NCBI GenBank assembly: GCA_963402885.1
Contig: OY727095.1
Coordinates: 16,745,001-16,809,000 of the forward strand
Direction of reading: 5' to 3'
Source: Antedon bifida
Lineage: Eukaryota > Echinodermata > Crinoidea > Comatulida > Antedonidae
Length of the DNA stretch: 64,000 nucleotides
Positions 48,800-62,890 of the stretch are shown in pieces; positions within the stretch are counted from its first letter, which is position 1, and each line of letters starts with the position of its first letter. The notes under the pieces are model-generated. The model was not told where the DNA came from, did not search any database, and saw nothing but the letters and a program-made list of their open reading frames with translations. Made by a program: the position numbers and the translations under genes.

Positions 48800-50363
48800 T
48801 ATTTTTTAATTCATAATGCATGCTTTGCTGACTAAATAAAATAGTAGTGTCGTGGATATACAGTATTTGTTAATAAACTGAAAAGGGTATGAACAATATT
48901 AAAATAATAAAGGCAAATTATTACAAATGAAATGATGAATGAGTCTTTAAAATGTAATCAAGTTGGCGGCGCACTTTGTGTCAAAAACACAGAGCCATAA
49001 AGAGGGATGAATATGTGTGTTATAGCTTTGATTTATCCCAACTTGCATGTAGCATTTATTTTGTTAATTATAAAAAAATATATATAGGCTACCGAATCAA
49101 GACCATTAATAAAACAAATTACTAAAATAAAAACGGAATCTAAGCATTATTTCATAGATAAAAATAATGCATGAACTACGGGAAAACGCTATACAAAATA
49201 AACGAGCACGCATGCAGCGTGCTATCTTTGACACAAAATGGCTTCTAATCATTCAATGTTCAACTCTTTATATCTCTGGGCTGAGCCATTTACTCAATTT
49301 AAAGGACACCTTGCACATCTTGATCTTGATTGGATAATTGATAAACTCCAACTGGAGTATCACTCAATATTGAGTAGGTAAAGTAATAGGATAACATGTA
49401 GAATTACAACTGTAAAATAAAGGTGAACACAAAAATTAATCATATAATATAATGTTAGCTTTATAAAAAAAAGTGCAAATTCATAATATTTTATGTTTTA
49501 GGGTAATAATTTGTATTTTGATTACCAGGAATTGTTTAGGTATAAAACACAATTTGTACTATAAGGCTAATTAGGAGGCTCTGTTTGTTTAATAAAGGCC
49601 TATAGCGTATGCCATTTTATGTTGTGATAATAGTATTGATAATATTATTTATAGGCCTACTGATACTGATTAATTATTGAAAAAGGATATCCGTGGGGAG
49701 GCCTATCTTACTTCACATCACATTAATATAACTTTTTTATTTATCATAAATTGGTATGGAGAATGGTTTAAGCTACATTAAATGTATCACCTAATTATAA
49801 ATTATTAATTCAAAAAATCATAATATCATAATGAAACAAAAACCACTAAATGTATTTATTGTGAGCAGTCTACCAGTTTTATACAAAATATTAAAAAAAT
49901 AACAATTATGGATAAAAAAAAAATGGATATTACAATAAGAACTGAACTTTATTTTAAATTAAATATATTTATATGAGATAAACAATTCTTTATTTAATAA
50001 TTATATCATTTATTGTTCATATTTTATTAAAAACCAAAAGAGTACTTTTGCACTGCCGTTTTAGTATGTGGAGGTCCGAAATCGGAAAAATTAAATGGTG
50101 GGAGACTTTATAAAAGCCTGGGCGAAAAAGGACATTTTAAAATTTTGATTAGAACCATGGGGCCTAGGCTTCTTTCTCCAGTCTATTATTAGCCCTCGTC
50201 CCCTCTAAATCCTGGATCTACTCCTGGTGTATTTCTACCAAAATGAGTGTGACATTATGTTTATGCAGTTATTAGACAAACTTACTGATTTGAACAACAG
50301 ATTTTTACAATCTTCTGTCATGTGAAATATAAAGCATTATAACTACAGAACTAAACTACCGTA
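48800..50363. other. Non-coding stretch
   Basis: AT-rich; no gene or repeat structure was recognised. Confidence 0.4.
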
Positions 50364-50812
50364 TTATACTCCACACAAATACCCTGACTAACACTCAACA
50401 GCCCTGGGGAAGCAGTGCATTTTAGTCTATTAATAAATGGATCATAAAGTAAGGTAGTACAATACCCCACACAAATACCCTGACTAACAGCCCTGGGGAA
50501 GCAGTGTATTTTAGTCTATTAATAAATGGATCATAAAGTAAGGTAGTACAATACCCCACACAAATACCCTGTCTAACAGCCCTGGGGAAGCAGTGCATTT
50601 TAGTCTATTAATAAATGAATCATAAAGTAAGGTAGTACAATACCCCACACAAATACCCTGTCTAACAGCCCTGGGGAAGCAGTGCATTTTAGTCTATTAA
50701 TAAATGGATCATAAAGTAAGGTAGTACAATACCCCACACAAATACCCTGTCTAACAGCCCTGGGGAAGCAGTGCATTTTAGTCTATTAATATATGGATCA
50801 TAAAGTAATAAC
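50364..50812. repeat. Tandem repeat, five units of about 89 bp
   Basis: CCACACAAATACCCTG recurs at 50371, 50467, 50556, 50645 and 50734. The first unit is 7 bp longer (extra ACTCAAC-type bases). Units differ by only a few bases (GACTAAC against GTCTAAC; GGATCA against GAATCA). Confidence 0.9.
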
Positions 50813-51887
50813 CAAACATTTCTATAACCTTTGTACATCAGATCAGATGATTTTTACTTTATCTTTTGTTTAAATACAAAGTTAATATTAAACTGACGTT
50901 AATGATTTGTTTGGCTGTATCTAGGGGCAACAGGCAAACAGTAAAACACAAACACACAACGGTCATTAACAATAATCAGGCCCCTTGTTTTTCTCAAAGT
51001 ACAAAAACAATCCTGGCTAAAAAGATTCTGAGATAAAACACAATTCCTGATCAACTCCTACTGAACAATTACAGTACTTTTTCCATAAGAAAAATCTCTG
51101 ACAAAAATTGTTTTAGCTATGAAATTGTCAAACATTGAGTATGTTATATACAGAAAAATTATTAAAACATAATTTATCCTCTTTTAGTTCTCTAGTTTCA
51201 CATTTTTCTATTTTCTATTTCTTACTCAAAATGGGTTTGTTTCTACAATGAAGAAATTAAATTTCTTTAAAGAAAATGTCATGAGGATTTTTTTCGACGT
51301 AGCCTCAGTGGCAAAGCCTTTGCACTTTATTTTCTTCTAAACTTGTGTAGTTTGCTTGGTTCACTTTCCCAAAAGTATTTAGGCTATAAAGATTTCCTAT
51401 ACAAATTTTGTTTTTTTTTTAGTGTCCTACACGCTGTATTCTAAAACAGACCTAATCTTTTACTTTGCTGTTGACTAGCTAGTTCTAATTTGAAAGTCAT
51501 GTCATTAATTAATTGGTTTTAATGACATTTTATGCATTTGCTGCAATTGTGTCATCCATTCTGATACAAGTCCTCACACACTAAGTGGGCATTAAAACAG
51601 GTATTCACAATACCTTAATTTAGTCTTATGTGTGGTATCCCATGTTAGATCTGGTTGAAAGCTCTCTTCCTTGGGTTTCATGGGTCACTATATTTGTCAA
51701 AATTGGTCTTATTTGAAATTTTATTTTTGGTTAATCTTCTTTTGGGCTACAGGGACCTCTAATAAGTAATTTGTTATCTCACATTTGATCTGGTCTGGTT
51801 CAGGGGCTATATACAGTCATAAGACTTCAGCAAGCATTTATTATCTTTTTTATTTTTTGTACATATTGCTCTGGTCGGACAGTTTAT
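50813..51887. other. Non-coding stretch
   Basis: No feature recognised. Confidence 0.4.
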
Positions 51888-52943
51888 ATGATAAAAAGTT
51901 AGTTATAACATTTATACAGAAAACCAGGGTAGAAATTATTATTAATGATTTGTTTGTTTTGTTTATTGAGTTCCTGTTATACAATTTGTTCTTATGATAA
52001 AAAGTTCATTATAACACATATTCAGAACAGGGGCGGTCGCAGGACTATTTTAAGGGGGTTGCCCAAGAGTCCAGGGCCATAATAGAAACGAAGTATTTGC
52101 GCCATGGGGCCTGTGACGAAGCGAATTTTGTTAAATGACACCTCTAGGTGGCCGGAAATGGTACACTCGCACGTAAAATTCACGAGAAAATGGCACCTCT
52201 AGTTTTCGCCGGAAATGACACTCTAATATCTATCAGCAGTATTTATCCCGCCTATTTTTTCCGCCGGTAAAACACATGCGACTAAGGATAACATTTTTTT
52301 TGCGTTCAATACAAACGTCAGAGGAAGTCCCCTCCGGTAAGGTAATATTATTCTAGCAATTATGATCAATTAATACAAATTAATTACTAGGCCTATAAAT
52401 TAATAATTTAAACAAGTTAGATAAAAAATGTGAAGCTGCTACTATAAATATATTGAGCAAAACGTTGAATTGTATTATTTTGAAATAAATGCTAAGTAAG
52501 TCAGTAAAACCACAATTTCCAAATTCATTTTCATTTATCCACTATACTGTACAAATGTTATTTCAAAGTTCGGAACGTTCATAATTACTACAGAAATGCG
52601 GCCTAATTTTACGGACGTAGAGAAACGAAAAAAAAAAATCCACTGACCGCCGTTAAATTGTGCGCGCACGGTTAATTTTACTCTGCAGTCAATCAATTTA
52701 CATATAGACTCTTCCAAACCTGGACTTCTATAACGACATTAATGGTTAATATATATGCATCATTGAAATGGGATCTAAATTTTAATTTAGTGGCAGAAAA
52801 AAACATTTAGTATGAAATTAAGTGTGTTGCCCGGGCAACTGGGGCAACACCCCTGCGTCCGCCCCTGCAGAAAACCAGGGTAGAAATGTATTAATGATTT
52901 GTTTGTTTTGGTTATTGAGTTCCTGTTATACAATTTGTTATAG
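51888..52943. repeat. 106-bp tandem duplication, second unit split by a hAT-like element
   Basis: Unit 1 (51888-51993) starts ATGATAAAAAGTTAGTTATA. Unit 2 starts at 51994, is interrupted at 52028 and resumes at 52868, ending near 52943. Unit 1 serves as an uninterrupted version of the insertion site. Confidence 0.85.
52028..52867. mobile_element. hAT-like non-autonomous element with 5-bp TSD, copy 2
   Basis: Same termini as 19336-20085 (CAGGGGCGGTCGCAGGA at the left; CGTCCGCCCCTG at the right). TSD CAGAA at 52023-52027 and 52868-52872. 840 bp, non-coding. Comparison with the neighbouring 106-bp unit confirms the boundaries. Confidence 0.85.
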
Positions 52944-53620
52944 ATAATCTTAAACCATAGATTTAATATTAACATTGTATTCTAAATCTAATGTTCAACA
53001 AAGATAATAAATAGAACACACAGCTGTTTACTTGGTACTACTGTATTACCATTTTGGTTATTTACACAGAGTGATAATAAAATGAACTTAGTCAATACTC
53101 TGTCATTGTACACTTCTATTACCAAAGTGATAATGGGGATGAACTACAGTGAGTGGGTTAACAATGGCACTACCTAGCCCTAGTTCAAAATGATCAAGGC
53201 ATGGCATAGCAGATAGATTGTTGTTGACTTGTTTTCACGAAGGATAGTTTAATAATATATCTATTTAGCTTGTTTCTACTAGAAAAAATAAATATTAATC
53301 AAATGTAACATTTATATCATAAATAAACTACTTAAGAAAAGAATAGACTAAGTAACGCTGGGTAGATGTTTGTTGTTGTGGTTCGGTCTTTCTTTGTGAA
53401 CTAATTTAATAATTTTCTGTAGAAGTGAATGTACCCATAGTTTGTTATTAAATATGTTTTATAAAATGTTTTATTTATTTATTTTTATTTCAACAATATT
53501 TTATGAGGGTGGTCCATCCAGCCAAAGCTGACCATTAGGGACCCTCACAAAAATACAATATGACGAGACATAAACATGTAACAATATAAATTAAATTAAA
53601 AGAAATCAAATTTAAATATA
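52944..53620. other. Non-coding stretch
   Basis: No gene. A segment near 53505-53560 (GAGGGTGGTCCATCCAGCC, GACCATTAGGGACCCTC) looks like a repeat tail, similar to GAGGGTGGGCATCCACGC near 54195, but was not assigned to a family. Confidence 0.4.
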
Positions 53621-54117
53621 CAGTAGAACCTCTGTTTTACGTTCCCTGGATTTTATGTATGCTTAAAATGACTGATGACATCATCATTTTCTTACATTGA
53701 GGGCGCAATTTAACAACAAGCACAACGCCATGGCTGTGTGAGGAACTCTGCTGTGTGAGAGACAAGCTACACATGTGCATTCCACCTAAAGCAGTGTTGT
53801 TTTTATTGAAAATACAAGAACATTGATATTTTATTTATAACACTTTATTTAAACATCGCACAGCCTGTATATACTGTACTTTTCTAGTTAGGCCTCACAT
53901 CTTGCTAGGCCTGCTAGCCTGGCGTAGATTAGTCTAGGCCTAGCTAGTGACCACCTGCATGCTGTGCAGTAAAGTACTGTAGGCAAACATGGCAGCCTTT
54001 TTAGCTATAATCTACGTATTTGGGGTCAATTTAAGGTCAACCTGGATTTTACGAATCCCATGTTTTACGTATGTCTTTTGGTCTCATGTGTACCGTACGT
54101 AAATGAAGGTTCTACTG
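53621..54117. mobile_element. pogo/Tigger-like MITE with TA target
   Basis: Ends CAGTAGAACCT and AGGTTCTACTG between TA dinucleotides (53619-53620, 54118-54119). Subterminal GTTTTACGT and CCTGGATTTTA motifs repeat near both ends. 497 bp, non-coding; termini resemble Tc1/mariner elements of the pogo/Tigger branch. Confidence 0.7.
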
Positions 54118-55037
54118 TATTATCATAATTCTATTTAAAATGACATAACATCTGTCAAATCAAGTCTTCTTTAGTCTGTATACATCCGCTCTCATGAGGG
54201 TGGGCATCCACGCTCTGTTACAAATTTCTAATGCAAAAATTGCAGATTACTCATTCTTGTGATATATTCTCCGTTTTTTCTCTCAGCTGGTCATCTCTGC
54301 AAAATGGCTGCGGGAGCACAAAAATTTGTTTGAGTTGTCATTTAGTTGTGAGACCCTACATTTTTATTTTGTGCCCGATCGTCTCTTGTCCCAATCGTCT
54401 TACAACATTATTGGGCTCCCCGATCGCCTGGGCCAGGCCTGGCCCTAGCTGTTTTATTTCGACTCCAAACTTATTTTGAATACCACACCTTAGAATTTTT
54501 AATTAAAATTAGCATATGTATGAAACGCCATATGTGGCAATATATTTATCTTTTTACTAAAATTATGTCAAAACACATTTTAGAACCTACCTGTAGACTA
54601 CCCAAATATCTGAAGTTGACATACTAAACTAATTGTAAGGAGAGAACTCACTCATTAGACAGACGTGATGAAGAAAATAACAGAAATTGCTTGACATGAA
54701 GAGAAAAGGAAAAATTAAATGTGAAAAAATATTATAAGGTCAATTTGACAATGATAATTATTAAATTGTCAATTCCCAAAGTGATTTATTTTTAAATGTT
54801 TACAACATTCTTCTAATGATTTTTTTTTCTATTTTGTAATTGATATATATTGATTGATATTCATATGTAGTTATTGTTAACAACCTCTTTATCAACTGGA
54901 ATTTATTACAACTTAACAATATAAACACCCAAGAAAATGGCCTGGTTATTTAATATTAGATTTCAATATTTTCAGTTAAATTTCCTGCCGAAAACGAGAA
55001 ATATGTTAATTTATAAATTTTTGGAATGTATATCATT
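54118..55037. other. Non-coding stretch
   Basis: Contains an 82-codon ORF (54231-54479) without recognised motifs in a locally GC-richer patch; I would not call it a gene. The remainder is AT-rich. Confidence 0.35.
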
Positions 55038-55101
55038 AGGTGATCATTTAGAATAAAATGATCACCTATTGTTATTGTATAAAATCTTTATTATTATTTT
55101 T
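55038..55101 (+). mobile_element. Helentron-like 5' end, subtype A, broken by insertion
   Basis: Hairpin 55038-55067 and about 35 bp of leader are seen before the next A hairpin begins in its T tract. No partner 3' end lies within the window. Confidence 0.65.
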
Positions 55102-55164
55102 AGGTGATCATTTAGAATTCTAAATGATCACCTATTGTTATTGTATGAAATCTTTATTTTTTTT

Positions 55165-56595
55165 GGTTTTCCGCAACGAAGTTGCAGGAAAACCTCTTGT
55201 GATTGTACGAAATCATCATCATCTTTTTTGTCATCTTCTTTCTTTCTGTATGATTTTTGTGTAACGCTTTTCTCTGAAACTTGCAAACATAACATTTTGT
55301 GAACTATGTTAACATTTTGACATTTATGTAACGTCGTCAAGCGAAGCTTTTCATGATGTTTACAATTGCGCAACGTGACGTACGCGCGATTTAACGATTT
55401 TCTCGTATTTAACATAGGTCAAAAACCAAATAACATTTTAAATTGAAACTTTGCACAAGTTTAATTTATATCATGCGCTAACTTTCTGTTGAACAAAAAT
55501 TGCGTGTTTTACACAAAGTTACGCGTGCACGCGCATTTAAAATTTCAAAATGCGCAAAATTAATTTCTAATCAACTTTCTACGCGTTTCATGTCGTTTTA
55601 AGCATGTAAAAAATTCCCACGCGTGCGCAAATTTTTACGTGTGCGGTGCGCACGTAGCATTAAAAACATATTTTTTTCGCGTGATTTATGTTTTTCCAGC
55701 CTTTTCTAGTAATTTTACCAACTTTTAAACAATTTCGACTTACAGTAACGTCATACGAGCACGTGGAATTGGACAATTTGCGCGAGTTTTTGTTGAAAAA
55801 GTTAAAAAATTCGTCAAAATTATGCCTTTTTTTAAACAGTCGTAATTTCTAAACTGCACGGTCAACTTTTTGTGGATGACATTTTCTGGAAGTTAATGAG
55901 TTGTAGATATCGGATCATGTATTAATATGGCTAACCGGACATTGTGACGTCATCGTATGGCCACGCTAATATAAAATTTAGGATTTTTGTATCTTTCGTC
56001 ATAGCTCATCACATTTAATAGAGCGCATCTCCACTTATCCGTTTTCCATTTTCACCCAAATTTTGATATTGTCTAGGTCAATCAACTGTCTTTCGCATGA
56101 ATTAGAAATATTTTAATTTTTTTGACGTCATCATTCCTAAAAATTTAAATTACGTGTGGCATTAATTTCATCTTTACAGTAAATTTTAATCTGTTATAGC
56201 TCGTAAGAATAAAATTTGATAATCACGATTAAAACGTTTTATGGAAGCTATTGGATTGTAGATACGAAATCATGTGAAAATTTTGCCAATCGGATGTTGT
56301 GACGTCATCATATGGCCAGTTAAATGAAAAAAGTCGTATTTTCATCTTTTGCGTCATAATTCATTACATTTAAAAGATTAGATTATACTGTGTATACTAT
56401 ATATGAATCGAAATAATAGAATTCAGCAATAACAACATATCATATTCTTCAGTTCAGGTCATAATGCCAATGTGAACACTTCCTTTTGTCCTCAACCTAT
56501 CCCTTAATGTTAAAAGGTACGTCGTTACACGTTCATGTTGCACCACTTGCGCGGCGGAAAACCAAACTCGTCAAAGTGACGAGTTACATGTCTAG
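55165..56595 (+). mobile_element. Helentron-like element, subtype D, complete
   Basis: 5' hairpin GGTTTTCCGCAAC, GAA, GTTGCAGGAAAACC. 3' end GGCGGAAAACC, stem-loop ACTCGTCAAAGTGACGAGT, ACATGTCTAG. About 1.43 kb. Confidence 0.75.
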
Positions 56596-56597
56596 TT

Positions 56598-59500
56598 GGT
56601 TTTCCGCAACGAAGTTGCAGGAAAACCTCTTGTGATTGTACGAAATCATCATCAACTTTTTATTAGTTATCCGCATTCAGCGGATAACTCCTTGTAACTG
56701 TCCTGTTTCATCATCTTTTTTTTTTTTTTTTCTGTATTCTTCTTTCTTTCTGTCATTTTTGTGTCACACGTAACTCAAAAACGTGTAAACATAACATTTT
56801 ATAACTTTGTCAACATGTGGGCATTCACGTGAAGTTGTGCACCTGCTATTGTGAATGACGTCAGAGTTGCGCAACGTGACTTACGCGCGTTTTTATGAAT
56901 TTCGCGTATTTAACATAGATCGAAAACCATATAACATTTTAATTTGAAACTTAGAAAAAGTTTAAGTTATATCTTGCGCTAACTGACTGTGGGAAAAAAA
57001 TGACATGTTTCACACAAAGTTACGCGTGCACGCGCGTTTGAAATTTCAAAATGCGAAAAATCAATTTCTAATCAACTTTCTACGTGTTTCATGTCATTTT
57101 GAGCATGTAAAAAATTCCCACGCGCGCACATTTTTTTACGCGCGCGGTGCGCACGTAGCGTTGAAAACAATTTTTTTCCCGTGATTTATGTTTTTCCAGC
57201 CTTTTCTAGTAATTTTACCAACTTTTGAACAATTTCGATATAAAATTACGTCATACGGGCACGTCGAATTGGATAATTTACGTGCATTTTTTATTAAAAA
57301 GTTCAAAAAATCGTCAAAATTTGTCAAAATTATGCCCTTTTTTAAACAGTCGTAGTTCCTAAACTAAACGGTGAAAGTTATTTTTTTTGCATATTCTGGA
57401 AGTTGATGAGTTGTAGATTTTGGATCATGCGTTAATATGTCTAACCGGACATTGTGACGTCACCGTATGGCCACGCGAATATAAAATATAGGATTTTTGT
57501 ATCTTTCATCATAGCGCATGACATTTAATAGAGCGCATCTCCAATTATCTGTTTTCCATTTTTACCCAAATTTTTATATTATCTAGGTCAATCAACTATC
57601 TTTCGCATGAGTTAAAAATATTTTAATTTTTATGACGTCATCATGTCTAAAAATGTAAATAATGTGGGTCACTTATTTTCATCTTTACAGTAAATTTCAA
57701 TCTGTTATAGCTCGTCAGAATAAAACGTGATAATCATGATTAAAACGTTTTCTGGAAGCTATTGGATTTTAGATACGAATTCATGTGAACATTTTGCCAA
57801 TCGGATGTTGTGACGTCATCATATGGCCAGTTGAATAAAAAAAGTCGTATTTTCATATTTTGCGTAATAGTTCATCACATTTAAAAGGGCGCGCATCTAT
57901 ATTTTACGTATTCAAATTTCTTCTACACGGTAATATGTGGTTGCTGAGATAATGTCCTTCCGAAATTGCTGTCTTAGTTTTTCATTTTGATACCGTCGCC
58001 ATGTTAAAAATAGGAATAACCGGGGGTCCCGTAATTTCACCTATTCTACACTGTATGTAATATGTATACAGATTATACTGTTTATACTGTATATACTATA
58101 TGACACAAAATTGACAGAATTCAGCACTAACAACATATCATATTCTTCAGATCAGGTCATAATGCCATAATCTTTTTCTGTGTGCAAAAGTCTAACGTAT
58201 GACGTGCACGTGGCGTTTGTCGTGCGGATAACTAACTCGTCAAAGTGACGAGTTACATGTCTAGTTTATCTTCTTTCTTTCTGTATGATTTTTGTGTATC
58301 GCTTTTCTCTGAAACTTGCAAACATAACATTTTGTGAACTATGTTAACATTTTGACATTTATGTAACGTCGTCAAGCAAAGCTTTTCATGATGTTTACAA
58401 TTGCGCAACGTGACGTACGCGCGATTTAACGATTTTCTCGTATTTAACATAGGTCAAAAACCAAATAACATTTTATATTGAAACTTTGCACAAATTTAAT
58501 TTATATCATGCGCTAACTTTCTGTCGAACCAAAATTGCGTGTTTTACACAAAGTTACGCGCGCACGCGCATTTAAAATTTCAAAATGCGCTAAATTATTT
58601 TCTAATCAAGTTTCTACGCGTTTCATGTCGTTTTAAGCATGTAAAAAATTCCCACGCGTGCGCAAATTTTTACGTGTGTGGTGCGCACGTAGCATTAAAA
58701 ACATATTTTTTTCGCGTGATTTATGTTTTTCCAGCCTTTTCTAGTAATTTTACCAAATTTTAAACAATTTCGACTTAAAGATACGTCATACGAGCACGTC
58801 GAATTGGACAATTTGCGCGCGTTTTTTTATGAAAAGGTTAAAAAATTCGTTTAAAATATGCCCTTTTTTAAACAGTCGTAATTTCTAAACTAGACGGTCA
58901 ACTTTTTGTGGATGGCATATTCTGGAAGTAGATGAGTTGTAGATATCGTATCAGGTATTAATATGGCTAACCGGACATTGTGACGTCATCGTATGGCCAC
59001 GCGAATATAAAATTTAGGATTTTTGTATCTTTCGTCATAGCTTACCACATTGAATAGAGCGCATCTCCACTTATCCGTTTTCCATTTTCACCCCGATTTT
59101 GATATTGTCTAGGTCAATCAACTATCTTTCGCAGGAGTTAAAAATATTTTAATTTTTTTGACGTCATCATGCCTAAAAATTTAAATCACGTGTGGCATTA
59201 ATTTCATCTTTACAGTAAATTTTAATCTGTTATAGCTCGTAAGAATAAAATGTGATAATCACGATTAAAACTTTTTCTGGAAGCTATTGGATTGTAGATA
59301 CGAAACTATGTAAAAATGTTGCCAATCGGATGTTGTGACGTCATCATATGGCCAGTTAAATAAAAAAGGTCGTATTTTCATCTTTTGCGTCATAATTCAT
59401 TACATTTAAAAGAGCGCGCATCAATATTTCACGTATTCAAATTTCTTCTACACGCTAATACGTTGTTGCTGAGATAATTTCCTTTCGGAAATGCTACCTT

Positions 59501-59790
59501 CGCGTTTCATTTTAAAACCGTCAACATGTTAAAAATTGCAATAAATATCGGGTCCCGTAATTTCACCTATTCTACACTGTATGTGATATGGATACAGATT
59601 ATACTGTGTATACTATATATGAATTTAAATAATAAAATTCAGCAATAACAACATATCATATTCTTCAGTTCAGGTCATAATGCCAACGTGAACACTTCCT
59701 TTTGTCCTCAACGTATCCCCTTAATGTTAATGTTGCACCACTTGCGCGGCGGAAAACCAAACTCGTCAAAGTGACGAGTTACATGTCTAG
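56598..59790 (+). mobile_element. Helentron-like element, subtype D, split by a C element
   Basis: D hairpin at 56598, interrupted at about 56663; resumes at 58265 (TTATCTTCTTTCTTTCTG) and closes with a D-type end at 59790. Own length about 1.59 kb. Confidence 0.75.
56664..58264 (+). mobile_element. Helentron-like element, subtype C, complete
   Basis: 5' AGTTATCCGCATTCAGCGG; 3' GCGGATAACT, stem-loop, ACATGTCTAG. About 1.6 kb, with two related internal modules. Confidence 0.75.
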
Positions 59791-59792
59791 TT

Positions 59793-61376
59793 AGTTATCC
59801 GCATTCAGCGGATAACTCCTTGGAACTGTCCTGTTTCATCTTTTTTTTTCTGTATTCTTCTTTCTTTCCGTCATTTTTGTGCAGAGCGTATCTCTAAAAC
59901 GTGTACAGTTAACGTTTCATAACTTTGTCAACATATGGGCATTCACGTGAAGTTGTGCACCTCTTATTGTGAATGACGTCAGAGTTGCGCAACGTGACTT
60001 ACGCGCGTTTTTACGTTTTTCGCGTATTTAACATAGATCGAAAACCATATAACAATTTCAAATGAAACTTAGCAAAAGTTTAATTTATATCATGCGCTAA
60101 CTTTCTGTGGACAAAAAATGACATGTTTCACACGAAGTTACGCGCGCACGCGCGTTTAAAATTTCAAAATGCGAAAAATCAATTACTAATCAACTTTCTA
60201 CGCGTTTCATGTCATTTTAAGCATGTCAAAAATTCCCAGGCGCGCGCAATTTTTTTACGCATGCGTGCGCACGTAGCGCAAAAAAACTTTTTTTTTCGCG
60301 TGATTTATGTTTTTCCAGCCTTTTTCTAGTAATTTTACAAACTTTTAAACAATTTCGACTTAAAATCACGTCATACGGGCACGTAGAATTGGATAATTTT
60401 CGCGAGTTTTTGATGAAAAAGTTTTAAAATTCGTCAAAATTTGTCAAAATTATGCCTTTTTTTAAACAGTCGTAATTTCTAAACTGGACGGTCAACTTTT
60501 TGTGGATGACATATTCTTGAAGTTGATGAGTTGTAGATATCAGATCATGTAATAATATGGTTAACCGGACATTGTGACGTCATCGTATGGCCACGCGAAT
60601 ATAAAATTTAGGATTTTTGTATCTTTCGTCATAGCTCATCACATTTAATAGAGCGCATCTCTACTTATCCGTTTTCCATTTTCACCCCGATTTTGATAGT
60701 GTCTAGGTCAATCAACTATCTTTCGCATGAGTTAAAAATATTTTAATTTTTATTACGTCATCATGTCTAAAAACGTAAATAACGTGGGTCACTTATTTTC
60801 ATCTTTACAGTAAATTTCAATCTGTTATAGCTTGTCAGAATAAAAAGTGATAATCATGATTAAAACGTTTCCTGGAAGCTATTGGATTGTAGATACGAAT
60901 TCATGTGAACATTTTTCCAATCCGACGTTGTGACGTCATTACATGGCCAGTTTAATAAAAAAAGTCGTATTTTCATATTTTGCGTCATAGTTCATCACAT
61001 TTAAAAGAGCGCGCATCTATATTTTACGTATCCAAATTTCTTCTTCACGTTAACATGTTGTTACTGAGATAATATCCTTCCGAAATTGCTATCTTAGTTT
61101 TTCATTTTGATACCGTCGCCATGTTAAAAATTGGAATAAATGGCGGGTCCCGTAATTTCACCTATTCTACACTGTATGTGATATGTATACAGATTATACT
61201 GTGTATACTATATGACACAAAATATACAGCATTCAGCACTAACAACACATCATATTCTTCAGTTCAGGTAATAATGCCATAATCTTTTTCTGTGTGCAAT
61301 ATTCCAACGTATGACGTGCATGTGGCGTTTGTCGTGCGGATAACTAACTCGTCAAAGTGACGAGTTTCATGTCTAG
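59793..61376 (+). mobile_element. Helentron-like element, subtype C, complete
   Basis: Same termini as the 56664 copy and the same length class (about 1.58 kb). It begins two bases after the CTAG of the preceding D element. Confidence 0.75.
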
Positions 61377-62890
61377 TTCTTTTTATTGTTTCTGTACACT
61401 ATTTTGTGTAACAATTATCTCAAAAAGTTTAATGTCAATGATTACAAAAATTTCAGAATATCTTTCAAATAATATAACTTAATCCTAATAAGCTTTCCAG
61501 CGTGATCACTCATCCGTGACGACATTTATACGCCATTTTGCGAAATCACATTATCAATCATATCTCCATAATTCATTATCACATATTAATGAAATTCACT
61601 ACACGTAAACTTCAGATCAAGGGTAAAAATATTAGCAAATAAAAACGCACGCGCACGTAGGTTCATGCGCGTGATATCGCGCGTTAAAAATTTAAAACGC
61701 TCAAAATTAAGTTTTGATCAATTTAGAGCATGAATTAGGCCATTTGCGTGTTTCAAAAAATTACTGCGCAAAAATGCGTTTTTGCGCGCGCGATACTTAA
61801 AAAGCGTAAAAAATATGAATTTTTTTTACAAATCTCATTCTACTCACCATCCTTAGTACATTTACCAAATTTGAGTCAGTTCCGACTTAAAATAACGCTA
61901 TACGAGCATGTTATAAATGATAAAATGCGCACATTAATTTTACAAAAGTTCTGAAAATGGTGAAAAATAGGTCTTTTTTAAAATGAAAATAATTCTTCAG
62001 AATGCAAGATGACCCCCGATTTTTTTAACTTATTCTGGAAGCCATTGAGTTGTAGATATGAATTCATGTACACATTTTACGTACAAAATGTTTTGACGTC
62101 ATCAAATGGCCACTTGAATTTAAAAATAAGGATTTGTTATCTTTTTGTGTAGATTATCACATTCAACAGAGCGCATCTTGGTTATGTGTGCTCGAATTTC
62201 GCACAACTTTCAGTATGTGCTTGCTTAATTAATTATCTTTATCATGAGTTGACACTATTTTCATTTTAATGACGTCATCACGCGTAAAAACTTTAATAAC
62301 GTAGGCCGTGTAATTTCACCTTCGCAGTAAATTTGAATATCTTACAGCTCTTCAAAATTGAAGGTTACCTTGATGATTATAATTTATTATGAAAGCTGAT
62401 GAAATTTAGATATTAATTCATATAAAAATTAAGCCTATCGGATGTTGTGACGTTAACATATGGCCAGTTGAAGTGAAAAAGTAGTTTTTTCATATTTTTC
62501 GTCCAAGTTATACACAATTCAAAGAGCGCGCACAGCGCTTCTACGTGCCAAATTTTTTTCCAAATCTTATATTTTTTTGCTCAATTAATTATCTTTCGAA
62601 ATTGTCATCTTAAAGTTTAGTTTGATAACGTCATCATGCCAAAAAATTAGAACATGTGTGTCCCGTAATTTCACCTATGCTACACTGTATATAGATATAC
62701 AGTATATACTGTACATATTGTATATGGCATATAGGCACAACTCAGCACTATAAGCATATAATAGGATGGCATACATCAACATTTTCCGATCGTATGTTAA
62801 CGTACGTGCATGTTTAAAAAAAATTAATTTCAGTAAAATGATAAAAATGATCACCTATAATTCGTCAAAGTGACGAATTAAATTCTAGTT

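Larger units (their letters stand above)
55102..62888 (+). mobile_element. Helentron-like element, subtype A, hosting three to four nested copies
   Basis: Perfect 32-nt 5' palindrome at 55102; interrupted at about 55164. The body resumes at 61377 (TTTTTATTGTTTCTGTACAC, as in the intact copy at about 11385) and closes at 62888 with the A-type end. Own length about 1.57 kb after removing nested copies. Confidence 0.75.

Noticed and set aside
54231-54479. 82-codon ORF as a gene
   Set aside because: No recognisable domain, no splice context, flanked by repeat-like sequence.
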